A stretch of DNA of 64,000 nt from Yponomeuta sedellus (GCA_934045075.1 OW203725.1:18040269-18104268); one strand, 5' to 3'; positions 49,301 through 51,075 are shown, numbered from the stretch's first letter. Numbers and translations are program-made. Notes: generated by a model from the letters alone, not told the origin.

Positions 49301-49444
49301 AGGCGATGTGCTGCCAACTGCACATCGCGGCTCTAATAGCGGAGTACCTCAAACTGCGCGGCTCGCAAAGCTGGGGCGCCGAAGTCTTCGCCGACATATC
49401 CGCCAACATCCCGCGGGACGAGACCGGCCTCAAAATTGACGAAG
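4269..49444 (+). CDS. Zir: DOCK-D (Zizimin) guanine nucleotide exchange factor, 3' end missing
   Basis: 26 exons with matching phases encode about 1,682 residues that follow the order of DOCK9/10/11. These are an N-terminal DOCK-D block (about residues 17-113, with DPLRDILLYPSDDV and NLVHYKY), a PH domain (about 145-255), a conserved linker with FGQRILLKC and MPFAWAAKPLF, a DHR1/C2 domain (roughly 600-780, with HHLYVRP, ARARNIA and LPSGYLS), and then armadillo-like helices (FFFDIITKSMAQ, FMDRGFVF, HFLAGLLLKQV). In this family DHR1 binds phosphoinositides and DHR2 loads GTP on Cdc42/Rac. Human DOCK9 is about 2,070 residues. Here the reading stops after exon 26, in phase 1, just before DHR2, which I could not find downstream. 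The symbol is the Drosophila name of the single family-D gene, used by inference. Confidence 0.9.
5210..5329 (+). CDS. DOCK exon 2: N-terminal DOCK-D block
   Basis: Acceptor CTGTTGCAG (or translation start at 5195), donor TCG|GTAAGT, phase 0. It encodes LDFERYITENRTFLLNDPLR followed by DILLYPSDDVS, matching the LDYE..I...DPLRDLL.FP.DD pattern of vertebrate DOCK9-11. Confidence 0.85.
5400..5512 (-). repeat. tRNA-like interspersed repeat (family A), fragment
   Basis: Contains AATGCACTAACCCGTGCTAA, CCTATTTAGAGGCCAAAAAT and GGATTCGAACCTGCGACCTC. The last is an antisense B-box/T-arm of a tRNA-like body. Fuller copies lie at 29668-29965, 36455-36800 and 43170-43560. Confidence 0.8.
6041..6213 (+). 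CDS. DOCK exon 3
   Basis: Acceptor TTTGTACAG, donor AG|GTAAGA, phase 0 in and phase 2 out. It contains WNLVHYKYSCYSGTYLNLP, equivalent to the DWHLVNYKYEDYSG block of family D. It is not captured by a simple ORF search because it has no internal methionine start. Confidence 0.85.
8126..8485 (+). repeat. 5S-rRNA-like SINE (family B), full copy
   Basis: The first ~100 bases resemble the internal promoter of 5S rRNA: GGTTAAGCAACAACAGGCGC followed by GTACAGGATGGGTGAGCG, in the order box A, intermediate element, box C. The unrelated tail ends in GTGCCCCAGCAGTGGGGACA and a GGGTTGAT terminus. Another long copy is at 55692-56045; tail-only or partial copies are at 28578-28862, 33617-33785, 48868-49100, 50670-50805 and 59330-59660. 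This fits a SINE3-type (5S-derived) retroposon transcribed by RNA polymerase III. Confidence 0.7.
9172..9228 (-). repeat. Interspersed repeat family D, fragment
   Basis: Antisense copy of a repeat whose sense form reads GATCGTGGCAAGTGGCAGTC then CTGGTCTCTGCCTACCCCTC. Other copies are at 19860-19930 (-), 38577-38680 (+), 44560-44666 (+), 51240-51330 (+) and 57815-57910 (-). Confidence 0.65.
10066..10205 (-). repeat. Family A tRNA-like repeat, left part interrupted by the Gypsy element
   Basis: AAAACCTATTTAGAGGCTAA through GCAGTTAGGTTT. It then breaks at the LTR and resumes at 15274 as GTTTTTACATCGGAACGATA. The intact order is seen at 29880-29925, which proves the insertion point. Confidence 0.85.
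10206..10472 (+). repeat. 5' LTR of the Gypsy element
   Basis: Begins TGTAACGCTC and ends CTTCTTTACA, so it has TG...CA ends. It contains TATTTAAG near 10345, a plausible TATA box, and AAATAAAT near 10419 as the poly(A) signal. Confidence 0.92.
10481..10493 (+). promoter_or_regulatory. Possible primer binding site
   Basis: TGGTATTACTCAC starts with the TGG that pairs with a tRNA CCA end, 8 nt after the LTR. The matching tRNA cannot be named, and only 22 nt separate the LTR from the gag ATG. Confidence 0.3.
10495..12651 (+). CDS. gag-pol: Gypsy gag-protease-RT (5' part), ends at frameshift
   Basis: ATG at 10495 (MSDRAANRRKRPRSP) is preferred; the frame is open back to 10450 inside the LTR. 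In order: an acidic N-terminus; a capsid-like region (GWLRKIEQLGEIHGW, KLKGQARKWYNRLE); two zinc knuckles, CPRCKKTGHMVRFCP and CFKCGAQGHIAPRCP; the aspartic protease site YLDTGSQVNVL; then the start of RT (PYRLSHSEQATVKSKVEDLL, VKKKNGDSRLCIDYRALN). The frame ends at 12651 because of the A8 run at 12633-12640. Gag and pol are otherwise in one frame with no internal stop. Confidence 0.9.
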   Translation: MSDRAANRRKRPRSPEIEQTASSCPPRGSNVESEVSPTETEEDPSPPARKLLKNLLVQEVDKALRELHNESPLRTHLHRAASLIPEFDPDSEECTVQGWLRKIEQLGEIHGWDNRTKSFHLQDKLKGQARKWYNRLENYDYTWEDWKQMLLRAFPKHRDYANQLEELLSRKKLPSESMTKYYQEKVAMCFRCKLSDNASVSCIIRGLPSSLQSNARAFQCERPDELYEGFLSAFDDYRAPIVDPRPSNKEISHPVEKKNVNPDVNPCPRCKKTGHMVRFCPLPDQRSCFKCGAQGHIAPRCPTAVTKPSPTSSSNVKEIKLIQNYNDVYKKTVKMNGIYVKAYLDTGSQVNVLTTQVAHILSLKVIPTNIVLKGFSGGFLTSHGEVEFTLEIDGLEMCCKAYLTEMNMNGVNLLIGQPTINRDGISLVVHGGSANLRRDCDFLMQMETSEECQRFKVVTASKECLPPGTSIIKVEILGNKDNNDVITPVRHHEMQELAYSLPATILRGNQGYMKVINIGTTDIVWEPGELLVRAETCENTPLHTQVSPIAITSHSDCSCSAKSVLTTCLDKNSAIGGVDIQNITVGPLNEIEKKCLIGILSEFRNCFASDTNELGCTELVQMKINVTSNEPVYHRPYRLSHSEQATVKSKVEDLLAAGIIKESESSYASPVILVKKKNGDSRLCIDYRALNAITVRDRYPLPNIDDQVSKLAGKKTFY
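12608..14956 (+). CDS. pol: Gypsy RT (3' part), RNase H and integrase
   Basis: Continues the RT domain in the +2 frame from the A8 run; the codons before about 12640 are not native. RT motifs are SLDMAQGYHQVKI, VPFGLANAPAVFM and the active site FLDDLLLP, followed by the connection region SYLGHEISAEGI. RNase H shows EIHTDACKLGIAG and SYELETLAVVESL. The integrase has an HHCC finger (HHDDIGH...CLHC) and a D,D,E core (HIDHLGPF, IISDHGKAFTS, NGQVERTN). The C-terminus has a GPY/F module. It stops at 14954-14956. Confidence 0.9.
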   Translation: MTKCLNWPEKKRFTSLDMAQGYHQVKICPTDTHKTAFITPQGHYEFLRVPFGLANAPAVFMRLINKIVDSLDNPEILAFLDDLLLPSYDVQGGLLLLTKVLQKFNTENLRLNMNKCSFLQENISYLGHEISAEGIQPGESKLAAVSKFPVPQTVHEVRQFIGLCSYFRKFICNFAVIARPLTDLTKKTASWVWGDEQLLSFEKLKKQLCSKPVLALYDRSLPTEIHTDACKLGIAGILLQKQPDCTLRPVMYFSRVTSREESVYHSYELETLAVVESLRRFRVYIVGLNVKVVTDCTAVRATLTKRDLVPRIARWWMLIQDYDISIEYRPGERMQHVDALSRNPIDAVNINRLEISDWFYTIQSQDEKLKRIIDLIKTGSADADITNNYEIKDDRLYRKTINGNRLVVPGAARWRVVQMHHDDIGHVGLTRCMDIIKNDFWFPKMSRFIRKYVMSCLHCAYGKGGYGRKEGKLHPIPKPSEPMKMIHIDHLGPFSRTKKGYNYIFVITDSFSKFVIAEPTRTVNSVETIRVLKRLLSLFGYPERIISDHGKAFTSRYFKKFATEKQFRHTLNAIACPRANGQVERTNRTILDALRATNSSEKSNNWDNSLPDVIWGINNTLNASTGYKPYDLMFANSGRSLCDVVIPDRVPEPVQSKRTKASLRIKKASDRMKRNYDKRRKVGTVYKKGDYVLWRQAPTSSAGKVNTKLDDIYSGPYIITKVLPNDRYQIRSIKGMRGYKSFQGLVSSDAIRLYRSIAPMTDSASSSDEQLETEDLLDLLES
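15006..15273 (+). repeat. 3' LTR of the Gypsy element
   Basis: Same sequence as the 5' LTR except for a G/A change in GAAGTAATTC, one extra T in the T-run and a G/A change in GTTTAAGTT. It ends ACA, followed by the duplicated GTTT. Confidence 0.92.
15274..15425 (-). repeat. Family A tRNA-like repeat, right part plus a second copy
   Basis: Resumes the interrupted copy (GTTTTTACATCGGAACGATA), then enters a second head-to-tail copy at AATGCACTAACCCGTGCTAA with GGATTCGAACCCGCAACCTC. Confidence 0.8.
16381..16678 (+). CDS. DOCK exon 4: start of PH domain
   Basis: Acceptor TGTGCTCAG, donor AAA|GTACGT, phase 2 in and 0 out. After KLPEEVYEIDTETDGEN the PH domain begins at KEGYLLKGPEIG and includes FKKRYCSMV and YKDDKKTETKL, as in the DOCK9-type PH domain that targets the protein to membranes. 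An upstream open stretch from 16223 is intron sequence. Confidence 0.9.
17424..17598 (+). CDS. DOCK exon 5: end of PH domain
   Basis: Acceptor CGTTTCAG, donor AAAG|GTATAG, phase 0 in and 1 out. It encodes RLCFELRMAGGKGYTFAAET and the terminal PH helix MNDWIKIFTTALK with its conserved tryptophan. Confidence 0.9.
18000..18265 (+). mobile_element. RTE-type LINE 3' fragments
   Basis: GGCAGAACACCGGACCAATG followed by TGGGCTGACGACATTGTGAA gives RTPDQWADDIVKAA, and a tail AGGGGAGGGCTATGTCTAGC with a (GAC)n end. Both are typical of RTE 3' ends, and both are decayed. Confidence 0.6.
18340..18547 (+). CDS. DOCK exon 6
   Basis: Acceptor CCTCTTTCAG, donor AA|GTGAGT, phase 1 in and 2 out. This is the linker between the PH domain and the FGQRILLKC block; it is low in conservation and ends PSPEPQLEPFK. 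Phase continuity on both sides supports it. Confidence 0.8.
19509..19812 (+). CDS. DOCK exon 7
   Basis: Acceptor TCTTTTCAG, donor CAG|GTGAGT. It encodes EHFGQRILLKCDSLKFRLQA, VEPYYTHLALYDARSGKK and DFHFNLNHEAV, which align with the family-D block that precedes DHR1 (FGKRILVKC..., VDLNH). Confidence 0.9.
20991..21908 (+). CDS. LINE ORF1, coiled coil plus FP-like C-terminal domain
   Basis: 305 residues. The N-terminus is Ser/Thr-rich. Residues about 60-140 form a charged coiled coil (EEWQKSQDSKLSKLI, GLEAERKQNQLQIAQLEMK). The C-terminal half has IEIRNVPLPEK, FRLNGRAGKGTIIAEF, IYVSEALTSKGRRLFFLARD and WTSNGKVFLRK. The last features resemble the C-terminal domain shared by insect LINE ORF1 proteins and the baculovirus FP25K protein. 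It presumably binds RNA and nucleates the retrotransposition particle. Start at ATG 20991; no CCHC knuckle is present. Confidence 0.8.
   Translation: MSNILRTPPASNLQHTSSDSDVSKIASNFTTPTFVSQRNKRCRQSSDDNGLPSFRDEFKSMLEEWQKSQDSKLSKLIAEVIEIKEQNKDIKRSNEEIEKSMTMINGLYEDMKKKVEGLEAERKQNQLQIAQLEMKLDDMQRYSKASSIEIRNVPLPEKPETKADICEIVHKTGKALQLSVDKTAIRDVFRLNGRAGKGTIIAEFTSVITKNDVINACKTYNKQHPAQRLNSAALGFKSPPTPIYVSEALTSKGRRLFFLARDLAKSHNFKFCWTSNGKVFLRKTPDSSHIEIKDENQLISLRAEI
22135..25056 (+). CDS. LINE ORF2, endonuclease and reverse transcriptase
   Basis: 973 residues. The N-terminal APE-type endonuclease (about 35-245) shows LTQNIRSI, ILTETW, AVIGIYRSPS, VAGDLNID and ITDHCAVL. The RT (about 480-760) shows YRPISVLPALSKIVEKIL, NQFGFRTGRSTADAV, FLDLAKAFDTV, YGVPQGSVLGPTLF and the catalytic TFADDTA. 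The C-terminal region has YLGVLLDEKLTW and ESILTYCISSWGG. No RNase H or zinc finger is evident. It performs target-primed reverse transcription. The frame is intact over 2.9 kb. Confidence 0.92.
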   Translation: MKNIDKIQPGTSNVCSVESCKSILASNYKHNLNILTQNIRSITKNFDALEVFLKRLDLPCEIYILTETWNSKATNFPSLLSYDLHYTREHSNQNDGIVMYTKQGLNCSVEEVALNDATCLALVIDNHTAVIGIYRSPSQRNIDPFLLSLDKLLTQYKKYRNLIVAGDLNIDIKLNNEDNNSEGYLNLLASHGILPGHTYPTRENHCIDHIMIKATFDSSTIVIDAPITDHCAVLSSITIKNKTNKSKNFIINKINYHAIVNELLSKDFNDIMNVQNPNYAATTFVDMIHTSILNNSLKIITPRRMRCIKPWITPGLVRCMKNRDRMHIKSKKETNNIVLQMTYKRYKNYCNDLLKRLKRNYEKSQLSKHAKNSKLKWKIEDSITNRNTKKEAPIDLLKTETTPQNALNKANAYFTSIGKELAEKIIAQKLHITDASCGTHNPVNSMAMLETSEEEIEAILMNLNSNSATGWDYIPTKLLKMLRVTVVPVMTRITNLCIETGVFPEVFKTSVIHPIYKAGNKNCVSNYRPISVLPALSKIVEKILNKRLISYLEKENILSSNQFGFRTGRSTADAVMELTEYVATHIDKQDRCVGVFLDLAKAFDTVSVHILLKKMEQLGIRGISLKIFKDYLKSRKQRVKLANHYSNDAVCCEYGVPQGSVLGPTLFLLYINDLCDLDINNGRLFTFADDTAIVFHGRTWDETRSNTETGLNKIAKWLNHNLLTLNTTKTKFILFANTVRSLPPENNFKIQLHTCQLNNEYKCNCTYLDRTKTIKYLGVLLDEKLTWVPHINLLAERIRKLIYIFKKLRHVADYALLKNVYTALAESILTYCISSWGGARKTHLIKIERAQRALLKVIKFKPFRYPTAELYTECDVLTVRQHYIKNIIIYQHQKLIYDHAVANKRTRRVCPTIQIKSSYIQKFQCYTGPMLYNKLNKILNIYPLNIHECKIKLVEWLKTQKYNEIESLFVNIK
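25964..26181 (+). CDS. DOCK exon 8
   Basis: Acceptor GTCATCCAG, donor AA|GTGAGT, phase 0 in and 2 out. It encodes NPHSDLFVVVRIDKILQG and GAYKMPFAWAAKPLFK, strongly conserved in DOCK-D. The acceptor lies only 13 nt past the LINE tail. Confidence 0.92.
26182..27955 (+). other. DOCK intron with SINE and MITE copies
   Basis: Holds a family C SINE at about 26420-26690, a reverse family C fragment at about 27655-27770, and pieces of a short repeat with the core TACATCGAATTGTCAT (about 26270-26395, 26880-26940). A repeat at 26700-26780 (ACATTGCTTCTGGCCCCACA) recurs at 41457-41535. Nothing coding is seen. Confidence 0.65.
27956..28146 (+). CDS. DOCK exon 9
   Basis: Acceptor ATCGTCAG, donor A|GTGAGT, phase 2 in and 1 out. 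It encodes PDFPAIYRQEPNKM, DDDLVKILADFRKPEKL and a VIPGWLNVHI segment, the best-conserved stretch just before DHR1. Confidence 0.92.
28578..28862 (-). repeat. 5S-like SINE (family B), partial
   Basis: TGTGTCCCCACTGCTGGGGC through CTTGCGAAGCTCGG, in reverse orientation relative to the 8126 copy. The 5S-like head is missing. Confidence 0.7.
29371..29615 (+). CDS. DOCK exon 10: start of DHR1 (C2) domain
   Basis: Acceptor TGCCCCCTAG, donor CAG|GTTGGT, phase 1 in and 0 out. It encodes YAAYVHHLYVRPLSLNFES and KMFARARNIACSVELKES, the opening beta strands of the C2-like DHR1 domain that binds phosphoinositides. A long open frame that runs through the acceptor from upstream is in another frame and is not coding. 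Confidence 0.9.
29668..29965 (-). repeat. Family A tRNA-like repeat, full copy
   Basis: Contains the complete antisense tRNA-like body (GGATTCGAACCCGCAACCTC, TCCAATTGAGCTAATGGGCG) and both arms, from CCTATTTAGAGGCTAAAAAT to ACATCGGAATGGTATCACTG. It is the reference for the interrupted copy at 10066/15274. Confidence 0.85.
30106..30265. repeat. Inverted pair of tRNA-like SINE heads (family E)
   Basis: A sense tRNA-like copy (CTGTAAAACCGAAGGTCTCG, GGTTCGGTCCC) is followed after GTCAAACTAGAAAAGTTCGC by its near inverse (CTAGTTTGACCCGGCCGGGG, GGATCGAACCCGAGACCTAC). A single related copy is at about 49530-49640. The GTAAAA anticodon-loop region is reminiscent of tRNA-Tyr. Confidence 0.65.
30387..30586 (+). 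CDS. DOCK exon 11: DHR1 domain
   Basis: Acceptor CTGTGCAG, donor GG|GTGCGT, phase 0 in and 2 out. It encodes VYGRSGMTTQFRCSVLHHN, DEAKIRLPATITPGHHLLF and FHHISCDLAKK, typical DHR1 strands. Confidence 0.92.
31001..31121 (+). CDS. DOCK exon 12: end of DHR1
   Basis: Acceptor TTTGCAG, donor GG|GTAAGG, phase 2 in and 0 out. It encodes GYAWAPLLKNGKLIEE and LPSGYLSIQPLGLGKG, matching the GYSWLPLL...LPSGYL pattern. Confidence 0.92.
31345..31404 (+). repeat. Family A tRNA-like repeat, short fragment
   Basis: GGTTGCGGGTTCGAATCCCG then CATGGGTGAAATTTTTAGCC. Only the T-arm half remains. Confidence 0.75.
31420..31545. repeat. Interspersed repeat family G with (TC)n
   Basis: TTCCTCAGCGCTTGAAATTG, a (CT)n tract and GAGAGAAGGC. 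Related copies, in either orientation, are at about 7780-7910, 16190-16290 and 49950-50100. Confidence 0.5.
31652..31924 (+). CDS. DOCK exon 13
   Basis: Acceptor TGTCCCCCAG, donor ATG|GTAAAT, phase 0. It encodes GPEVVWVEGEKQLFRCQL, TRDAHLHNLFAQAERML and VAFLPTIFNQLFELM, the first helices after DHR1. A Ser/Pro-rich insert (residues SPSASPSPPP) is specific to this lineage. Confidence 0.9.
31960..32001. repeat. Perfect 17-bp palindrome near a splice donor
   Basis: CTGTCCCGGTCACAAAC, 8-nt loop, GTTTGTGACCGGGACAG, beginning 36 nt after the exon 13 donor. Confidence 0.85.
32358..32474 (+). CDS. DOCK exon 14
   Basis: Acceptor TATTTGCAG, donor AAG|GTTTGT, phase 0, 39 codons. It encodes QDMGHQIVKLIVHFVHMLHD and LLDSYVK, matching the vertebrate VTRVIIHVVAQCHEEGL...YVKY region. 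It is too short for ordinary ORF cut-offs. Confidence 0.85.
32810..32980 (+). repeat. Interspersed repeat, family G-related
   Basis: CACACCGTCAGGTTCTTTCC, GAGAGAGTATGGACTTAACA and CTCAAGTTTCCTCGCGATGT. A near copy is at 38745-38905. Confidence 0.7.
33284..33604 (+). CDS. DOCK exon 15
   Basis: Acceptor TCCTTACAG, donor AAG|GTAACA, phase 0, 107 codons. It encodes HKFMQYSSFFFDIITKSMAQ, then YLINTGRIKMARHERFNAD, the highly conserved SWFFFDVLIKSMAQHL block of the helical region. Confidence 0.93.
33617..33785 (-). repeat. 5S-like SINE (family B), partial
   Basis: TATGTCGCCACTGCTGGGGC to GCCTTACTGTCAGAAGTTAT; tail only, 13 nt past exon 15. Confidence 0.7.
34378..34644 (+). CDS. DOCK exon 16
   Basis: Acceptor GTCTTTCAG, donor CAG|GTATTG, phase 0. 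It encodes CLSFMDRGFVFRQIKKYVEK, LFDFKFTFLQTVCSHEHFVP and FLMRHFLAGLLLKQ, one of the best-preserved stretches of the family. Confidence 0.93.
35270..36390. repeat. Intronic satellite with two-level periodicity
   Basis: A 108-bp unit (CAAAATGTACGTCTGGCATA ... AGCAAAGCTGCTTCTGATCA ... CTCATTTTCACCCTGGGGCT) occurs alone or in pairs. Pairs are separated by a segment of about 176 bp (GGTCAAGAGTAAGCCCATTC ... GGCAGTTTCTGAATTGAGAA ... GTGCTGTCTCTTCAAATTTC), so the higher-order unit is about 392 bp. Copies differ at very few positions. Confidence 0.85.
36455..36800 (+). repeat. Family A tRNA-like repeat, full copy, sense
   Basis: The tRNA-like body at 36657-36728 has GGCTCAATTGGTAGAGC (D-arm/A-box) and GGTTCGAATCC (T-arm/B-box), with an acceptor stem GCCCAT/ATGGGT. 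It sits in the middle, flanked by unrelated arms. The anticodon loop reads ACGGATA, with C at the position of the invariant U33, so it is not a working tRNA gene. Confidence 0.8.
37127..37645 (+). repeat. AGGGTTCCGTA interspersed repeat
   Basis: AGGGTTCCGTACCTCAAAAG, (CCGT)n-rich TCCGTCTGTCCGTCCGTCCG, and near the end TACGGAACCCTCGGTGCGCG then CTGACTCGCACTTGGTCGGT. This is a pattern I recognise as common in moth and butterfly introns; its origin is not known to me. Confidence 0.7.
37720..37879 (+). CDS. DOCK exon 17
   Basis: Acceptor CTTTCGCAG, donor CTAG|GTATGT, phase 0 in and 1 out. It encodes RRVALGVLRSLLTKHEHDER, then SRQSRARVAQLYAPW, matching AISVLKNLLIKHSFDDRY...RIATLYLP. Confidence 0.92.
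37920..38520. repeat. Palindromic interspersed repeat
   Basis: Starts after the donor. AAGGTTGTCATTGCAAAGAG and GTTGCAATGACGGTTCCGCA form partial inverses, with GCACGAGTG elements towards the right end. It is probably a MITE; a relative with the same style (CGAGTGCAAAG, AACACGCGG) is at 46870-47090. Confidence 0.4.
38577..38680 (+). repeat. Interspersed repeat family D
   Basis: GATGAAGCGAAGGTGATCTG, GATCGTGGCAAGTGGCAGTC and CTACCCCTCTGGGATACAGG, ending in TATGTATGTATG. Confidence 0.7.
38745..38905 (+). repeat. Interspersed repeat, family G-related
   Basis: GACCGTCAGGTTCTCTCGTA, GAGTATGGACTTAAACATCA and CAGGTTTCCTCACGATGTTT; near copy of 32810-32980. Confidence 0.7.
39307..39546 (+). CDS. 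DOCK exon 18
   Basis: Acceptor TCATTTCAG, donor AAAG|GTTTGT, phase 1 in and 1 out. It begins ENAHRLVTKTLATPVIENG, equivalent to the region after LYLPL...ENVQR, and continues into a polar loop (TPRRNRLTLHFDHTPARNS) that is poorly conserved in the family. Confidence 0.82.
40052..40172 (+). CDS. DOCK exon 19
   Basis: Acceptor ATGTTTTGTAG, donor AG|GTAATT, phase 1 in and 2 out. Serine-rich loop ending SGSDSLPRNATRLDLSEIG, parallel to the STDSGNSLPERN...LDQSEIK block of DOCK9. Confidence 0.85.
40660..40803 (+). CDS. DOCK exon 20
   Basis: Acceptor TTCGCTTAG, donor GA|GTAAGT, phase 2 in and 2 out. It encodes EEVRDVLLCFLFALKYMDEE, then WWKTHTPGQTQAFFNVLE, like IKSLLMCFLYILKSMSD...YW in DOCK9. Confidence 0.9.
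   Translation: MRSDVSGGSEGRAPVFPVRSKIHGRGKAGGMVEDAYARSDAGVLQRS
41707..41924 (+). CDS. DOCK exon 21
   Basis: Acceptor TCTTTGCAG, donor CAG|GTAGGC, phase 2 in and 1 out. It encodes ICAEQFQYVGKKRIL followed by a basic/Pro-rich loop (KPKPMKARTLPARMSPP). Confidence 0.88.
42158..42230. repeat. Two adjacent short perfect palindromes
   Basis: TTATGCATTCATA/TATGAATGCATAA at 42158-42184 and AAGAAACTTCATA/TATGAAGTTTCTT at 42204-42230. Both have 13-bp arms with a 1-nt centre and lie within one intron. Confidence 0.8.
42653..42889 (+). CDS. DOCK exon 22
   Basis: Acceptor GCATTTCAG, donor GAGG|GTGAGC, phase 1 in and 1 out. It encodes ACLFTRRLG, LYRHLFAALRAYINQFSETL, matching VFTALRSLIYKFPSTFYEG. GC content is much higher than in the introns around it. 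Confidence 0.92.
43170..43560 (+). repeat. Family A tRNA-like repeat, full copy, sense
   Basis: Contains CAGATGTCGCTGCCTGTACG, the tRNA-like body at about 43430-43502 (CGCTGGCACGGTTAGCCAGA, GGTTCAAGTCCCGGCATGGA) and the CCTCTAAATAGGTTTTTAAA end. Confidence 0.8.
43612..43772 (+). CDS. DOCK exon 23
   Basis: Acceptor TTCTGTCAG, donor CAG|GTGAGT, phase 1 in and 0 out. It encodes WLRREAAAALYLLMRANFQH and KNLTRVHLQ, equivalent to IRTEASQLLYFLMRNNFDY...FVRTHLQ. Confidence 0.93.
44260..44332 (+). mobile_element. RTE tail fragment
   Basis: CTGGATGCGGCAAGCTGAAG, GGCGCTACGGCGCTCATGAG and CTATGTCCAGCAGTGGACTA. Closely related to 3716-3795. Confidence 0.6.
44560..44800 (+). repeat. Family D repeat joined to another repeat tail
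   Basis: 44560-44666 is family D. Then AGATAAGATAAGAATATTCT and TACAATTGGCGGCCTTATAA follow, an element repeated at 63330-63425 and here interrupted by a small family A piece (44737-44762). Confidence 0.6.
44827..45040 (+). CDS. DOCK exon 24
   Basis: Acceptor ATCCCCAG, donor TCAG|GTACTA, phase 0 in and 1 out. It encodes VIIAVSKLLDSPTALNCKRF, QESLSVINCFASGDKAM and a basic ELMRRVRTVAGARARL helix, like VIISVSQLIAD...FQQSLSIINNCANSD...LTKRIRTVL. The last 8 bases of the exon are the seed of the 37-bp minisatellite. Confidence 0.92.
45033..46216. repeat. 37-bp minisatellite carrying splice-site-like motifs
   Basis: About 32 tandem copies of GTACTAAGCTGACTGACTC/TTTCTCACTAGCTTTCAG (37 bp). Each has a donor-like CAG|GTACTA, a branch-point-like TACTAAG, a pyrimidine tract and a TTTCAG acceptor. 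Variant units (CTGCCTGAC, TTGCTCAC, CACGTAC, ACTTAGC, GACTCTTTTTCAC) recur in the same order 518 bp apart, so a 14-unit block was duplicated. Confidence 0.93.
46285..46460. repeat. Family A tRNA-like repeat, palindromic
   Basis: An antisense half (CCTATTTAGAGGCTACAAAT, GGGATTCAAACCCGCGACCT) is joined almost directly to a sense half (AGCCAGAGGTCGCAGGTTCG, GGCATGGGTGGAATTTTTAG). This gives arms of about 65 bp. Confidence 0.75.
46870..47090. repeat. Interspersed repeat with CGAGTGCAAAG / AACACGCGG
   Basis: Regularly spaced GAGTGCAAAGA, TTCACCGCGTG, CACTCGCTGCGCTCGTGACT and GAACACGCGG, with partial internal inversion. It is similar in style to repeats common in moth introns; function unknown. 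Confidence 0.4.
47206..47624. repeat. 195-bp-arm near-perfect palindrome (foldback MITE)
   Basis: The left arm 47206-47400 and right arm 47430-47624 are inverse copies with no mismatch that I could find; the loop is 29 bp (47401-47429). The ends read TACGACTCATCC...GGATGAGTCGTA, so the element may be CGACTC...GAGTCG flanked by a TA duplication, as in Tc1/mariner-type MITEs. There is no coding sequence. Confidence 0.9.
47778..47972 (+). pseudogene. Truncated duplicate of DOCK exon 25 with its acceptor
   Basis: The segment with CCCAGTAAAGGTAGTGCCAA CCTTTCAG and the first 35 exon bases (47939-47973) is repeated at 48075-48138. The copy loses homology after CTGCAGCACG and has no donor, so it cannot be a working exon. 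The shared upstream part (CGAATTGTCGTAATAAATTATGA-like, then CCACCTCCAA) shows that a unit of about 165 bp was duplicated in tandem. Confidence 0.8.
48104..48234 (+). CDS. DOCK exon 25, followed by a GC donor
   Basis: Acceptor CCTTTCAG, phase 1 in and 0 out. It encodes SVHLAELQHALAASC, LRHAWLSTLAEHNARQGD, matching LVDLQYSLAKSY...LRKTWLDSMARIHVKNGD. It ends GATGAG|GCAAGT, a non-canonical GC-AG donor with an otherwise perfect consensus. Confidence 0.9.
48868..49100 (-). repeat. 5S-like SINE (family B), partial
   Basis: TATGTCCCCACTGTTGGGGC, CATACTCCACCACGGGGGCA and CACCAACGGCTTAGCGTGCC. The 5S-like head is missing. Confidence 0.7.
49303..49444 (+). CDS. DOCK exon 26, last one found
   Basis: Acceptor CACGTTCCAG, donor GAAG|GTAAGT, phase 0 in and 1 out. 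It encodes AMCCQLHIAALIAEYLKLRG, then AEVFADISANIPRDETGL, matching EAAMCYVHVTALVAEYLTRKG just before DHR2. The good donor shows that at least one more exon is expected downstream. Confidence 0.92.
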
Positions 49445-50669
49445 GTAAGTCATAGTAATACACCATGCAAGCATACGCCGTCTAAATAAAAAAAAAACAA
49501 TATCCCAGGCACTGGACGCTGTATAAATGTTGCAGCGGTTTGGCACGCTGACTGTAAAACCGAAGGTCTCTGGTTTGATCCTCGGCCGGGTCAAACTAGG
49601 AAACGATTTTTTCTAGTTTGTCTCGGGTCTTGGATGTTATCTATTTATTTATTGTATTAAATCTATCGTCGAGTTTGCACCTATAAAACAAGTCATTTAC
49701 TTGTACTTGGTATAGGGCTAACGAGATCTGTGTAATATGTCCATGAATATTTATTTATAAATCATCCAATTACGTAGTAGACGCAAAGGCCAACGTTGCA
49801 CCATGAATTTTGGTTGTTTTAAAAGTCTTAGCAAAATGAACGTGCCTTAACAAAGCTTTTTTTAATGACGTCTATACTTAAAAGTAATAGTCTAAATAGT
49901 TTTAATTATATAACATTGGCTTTCAAACCACTCAGATTTCAGCGTGTATTCCCGCTCTAGGGCACAGGCCTTCTTTCAGTGAGAGAGAGAGATAGAGGGA
50001 GAGATAGTACGGGCTTAATCACCACCACAACAATTACCAGTGATGAGGTATGTGAACACATTAACACCTCGGGTTTCCTCAAAACGTTTTAGTGGTAGTG
50101 TAGTGCTACTACAGATTCACGATAATGTAGGTTACTTAGGAAACAAAGACGCTACTACTGCCAGTGCGGACGCGACGACGGTGAAAGTTTTTTTTTTATT
50201 TTTTCACGGACACTCTCGTGTGATGAGGATGGCCGAGGACAGAAGTGTGTCTCTTGTTAGGCCTCTGTCCAGAAGTGGATAAGTATGGGCTGATGAATTC
50301 GAGTGGATACCTGTGCCACCTGTGAGGCTAGTATCGGTCTATAGTGACCGAAACGATAGACACACATTCATACCATGTCGTGTCACGCTGCGCTTGTGGT
50401 GTGAACGGACCTTTAATGTGTGAGAAACCTATGCTTTTTGTAAATGTCTTAGCTGGCTGTAGCTCGAACGCTACGCCGGCAGTGGTTGGAGACCGAGTCG
50501 CCTGGATCAGAGGCGGTAGTTTTAGGATGAACGCATTAAAACACATATTTTATCAGCGTCGTCTCATTTTTTAATGTAGGCTCTGTACGTTCCACTGCAA
50601 GGCTTGTTGTTTTTTGCTCGGGTTTCTTCACGGTGTTTTTCACTATATGCGACTGGTATTACTTCTATA

Positions 50670-50805
50670 TGCCTTATGGGTGGCTTGATAACTTCGCCCG
50701 CCACTGTCGTACAATCCTTCACCAACCCGTGGTGGAGTATGGCCTAACCTTCCTGCGATGCAGAAATAGACCCGTGCCCCAGCAGTGGGGACATACCAAG
50801 GGTTG
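50670..50805 (+). repeat. 5S-like SINE (family B), tail fragment
   Basis: GGGTGGCTTGATAACTTCGC, GTGGTGGAGTATGGCCTAAC and CCCCAGCAGTGGGGACATAC. Confidence 0.65.
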
Positions 50806-51075
50806 AATCAACATCAACATTGCTTCTATAACTTTACAAATGTGCGTAACGTTGTAAACAAATCATTGGTATATACTGGGATTCGTACCCACGTACTCCC
50901 GAATGAGAGGCAAAGTTCTATCGCAAAACATAGAAATGTTAAAAGTAATGGTAAAAAAAACACATAATTACAAACTAAATTGTCTTTATTACCACCGCCC
51001 CAACACGCACAACTTTATAATACCACAGCCTTTATTTACTTTCGTCGATACAATGCACTAAAATTAACACATTTC

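Noticed and set aside
50344..50574. Possible next DOCK exon at 50.3-50.6 kb
   Set aside because: The open frame has no similarity to DHR2 and its flanks lack good splice sites in the needed phase 1.
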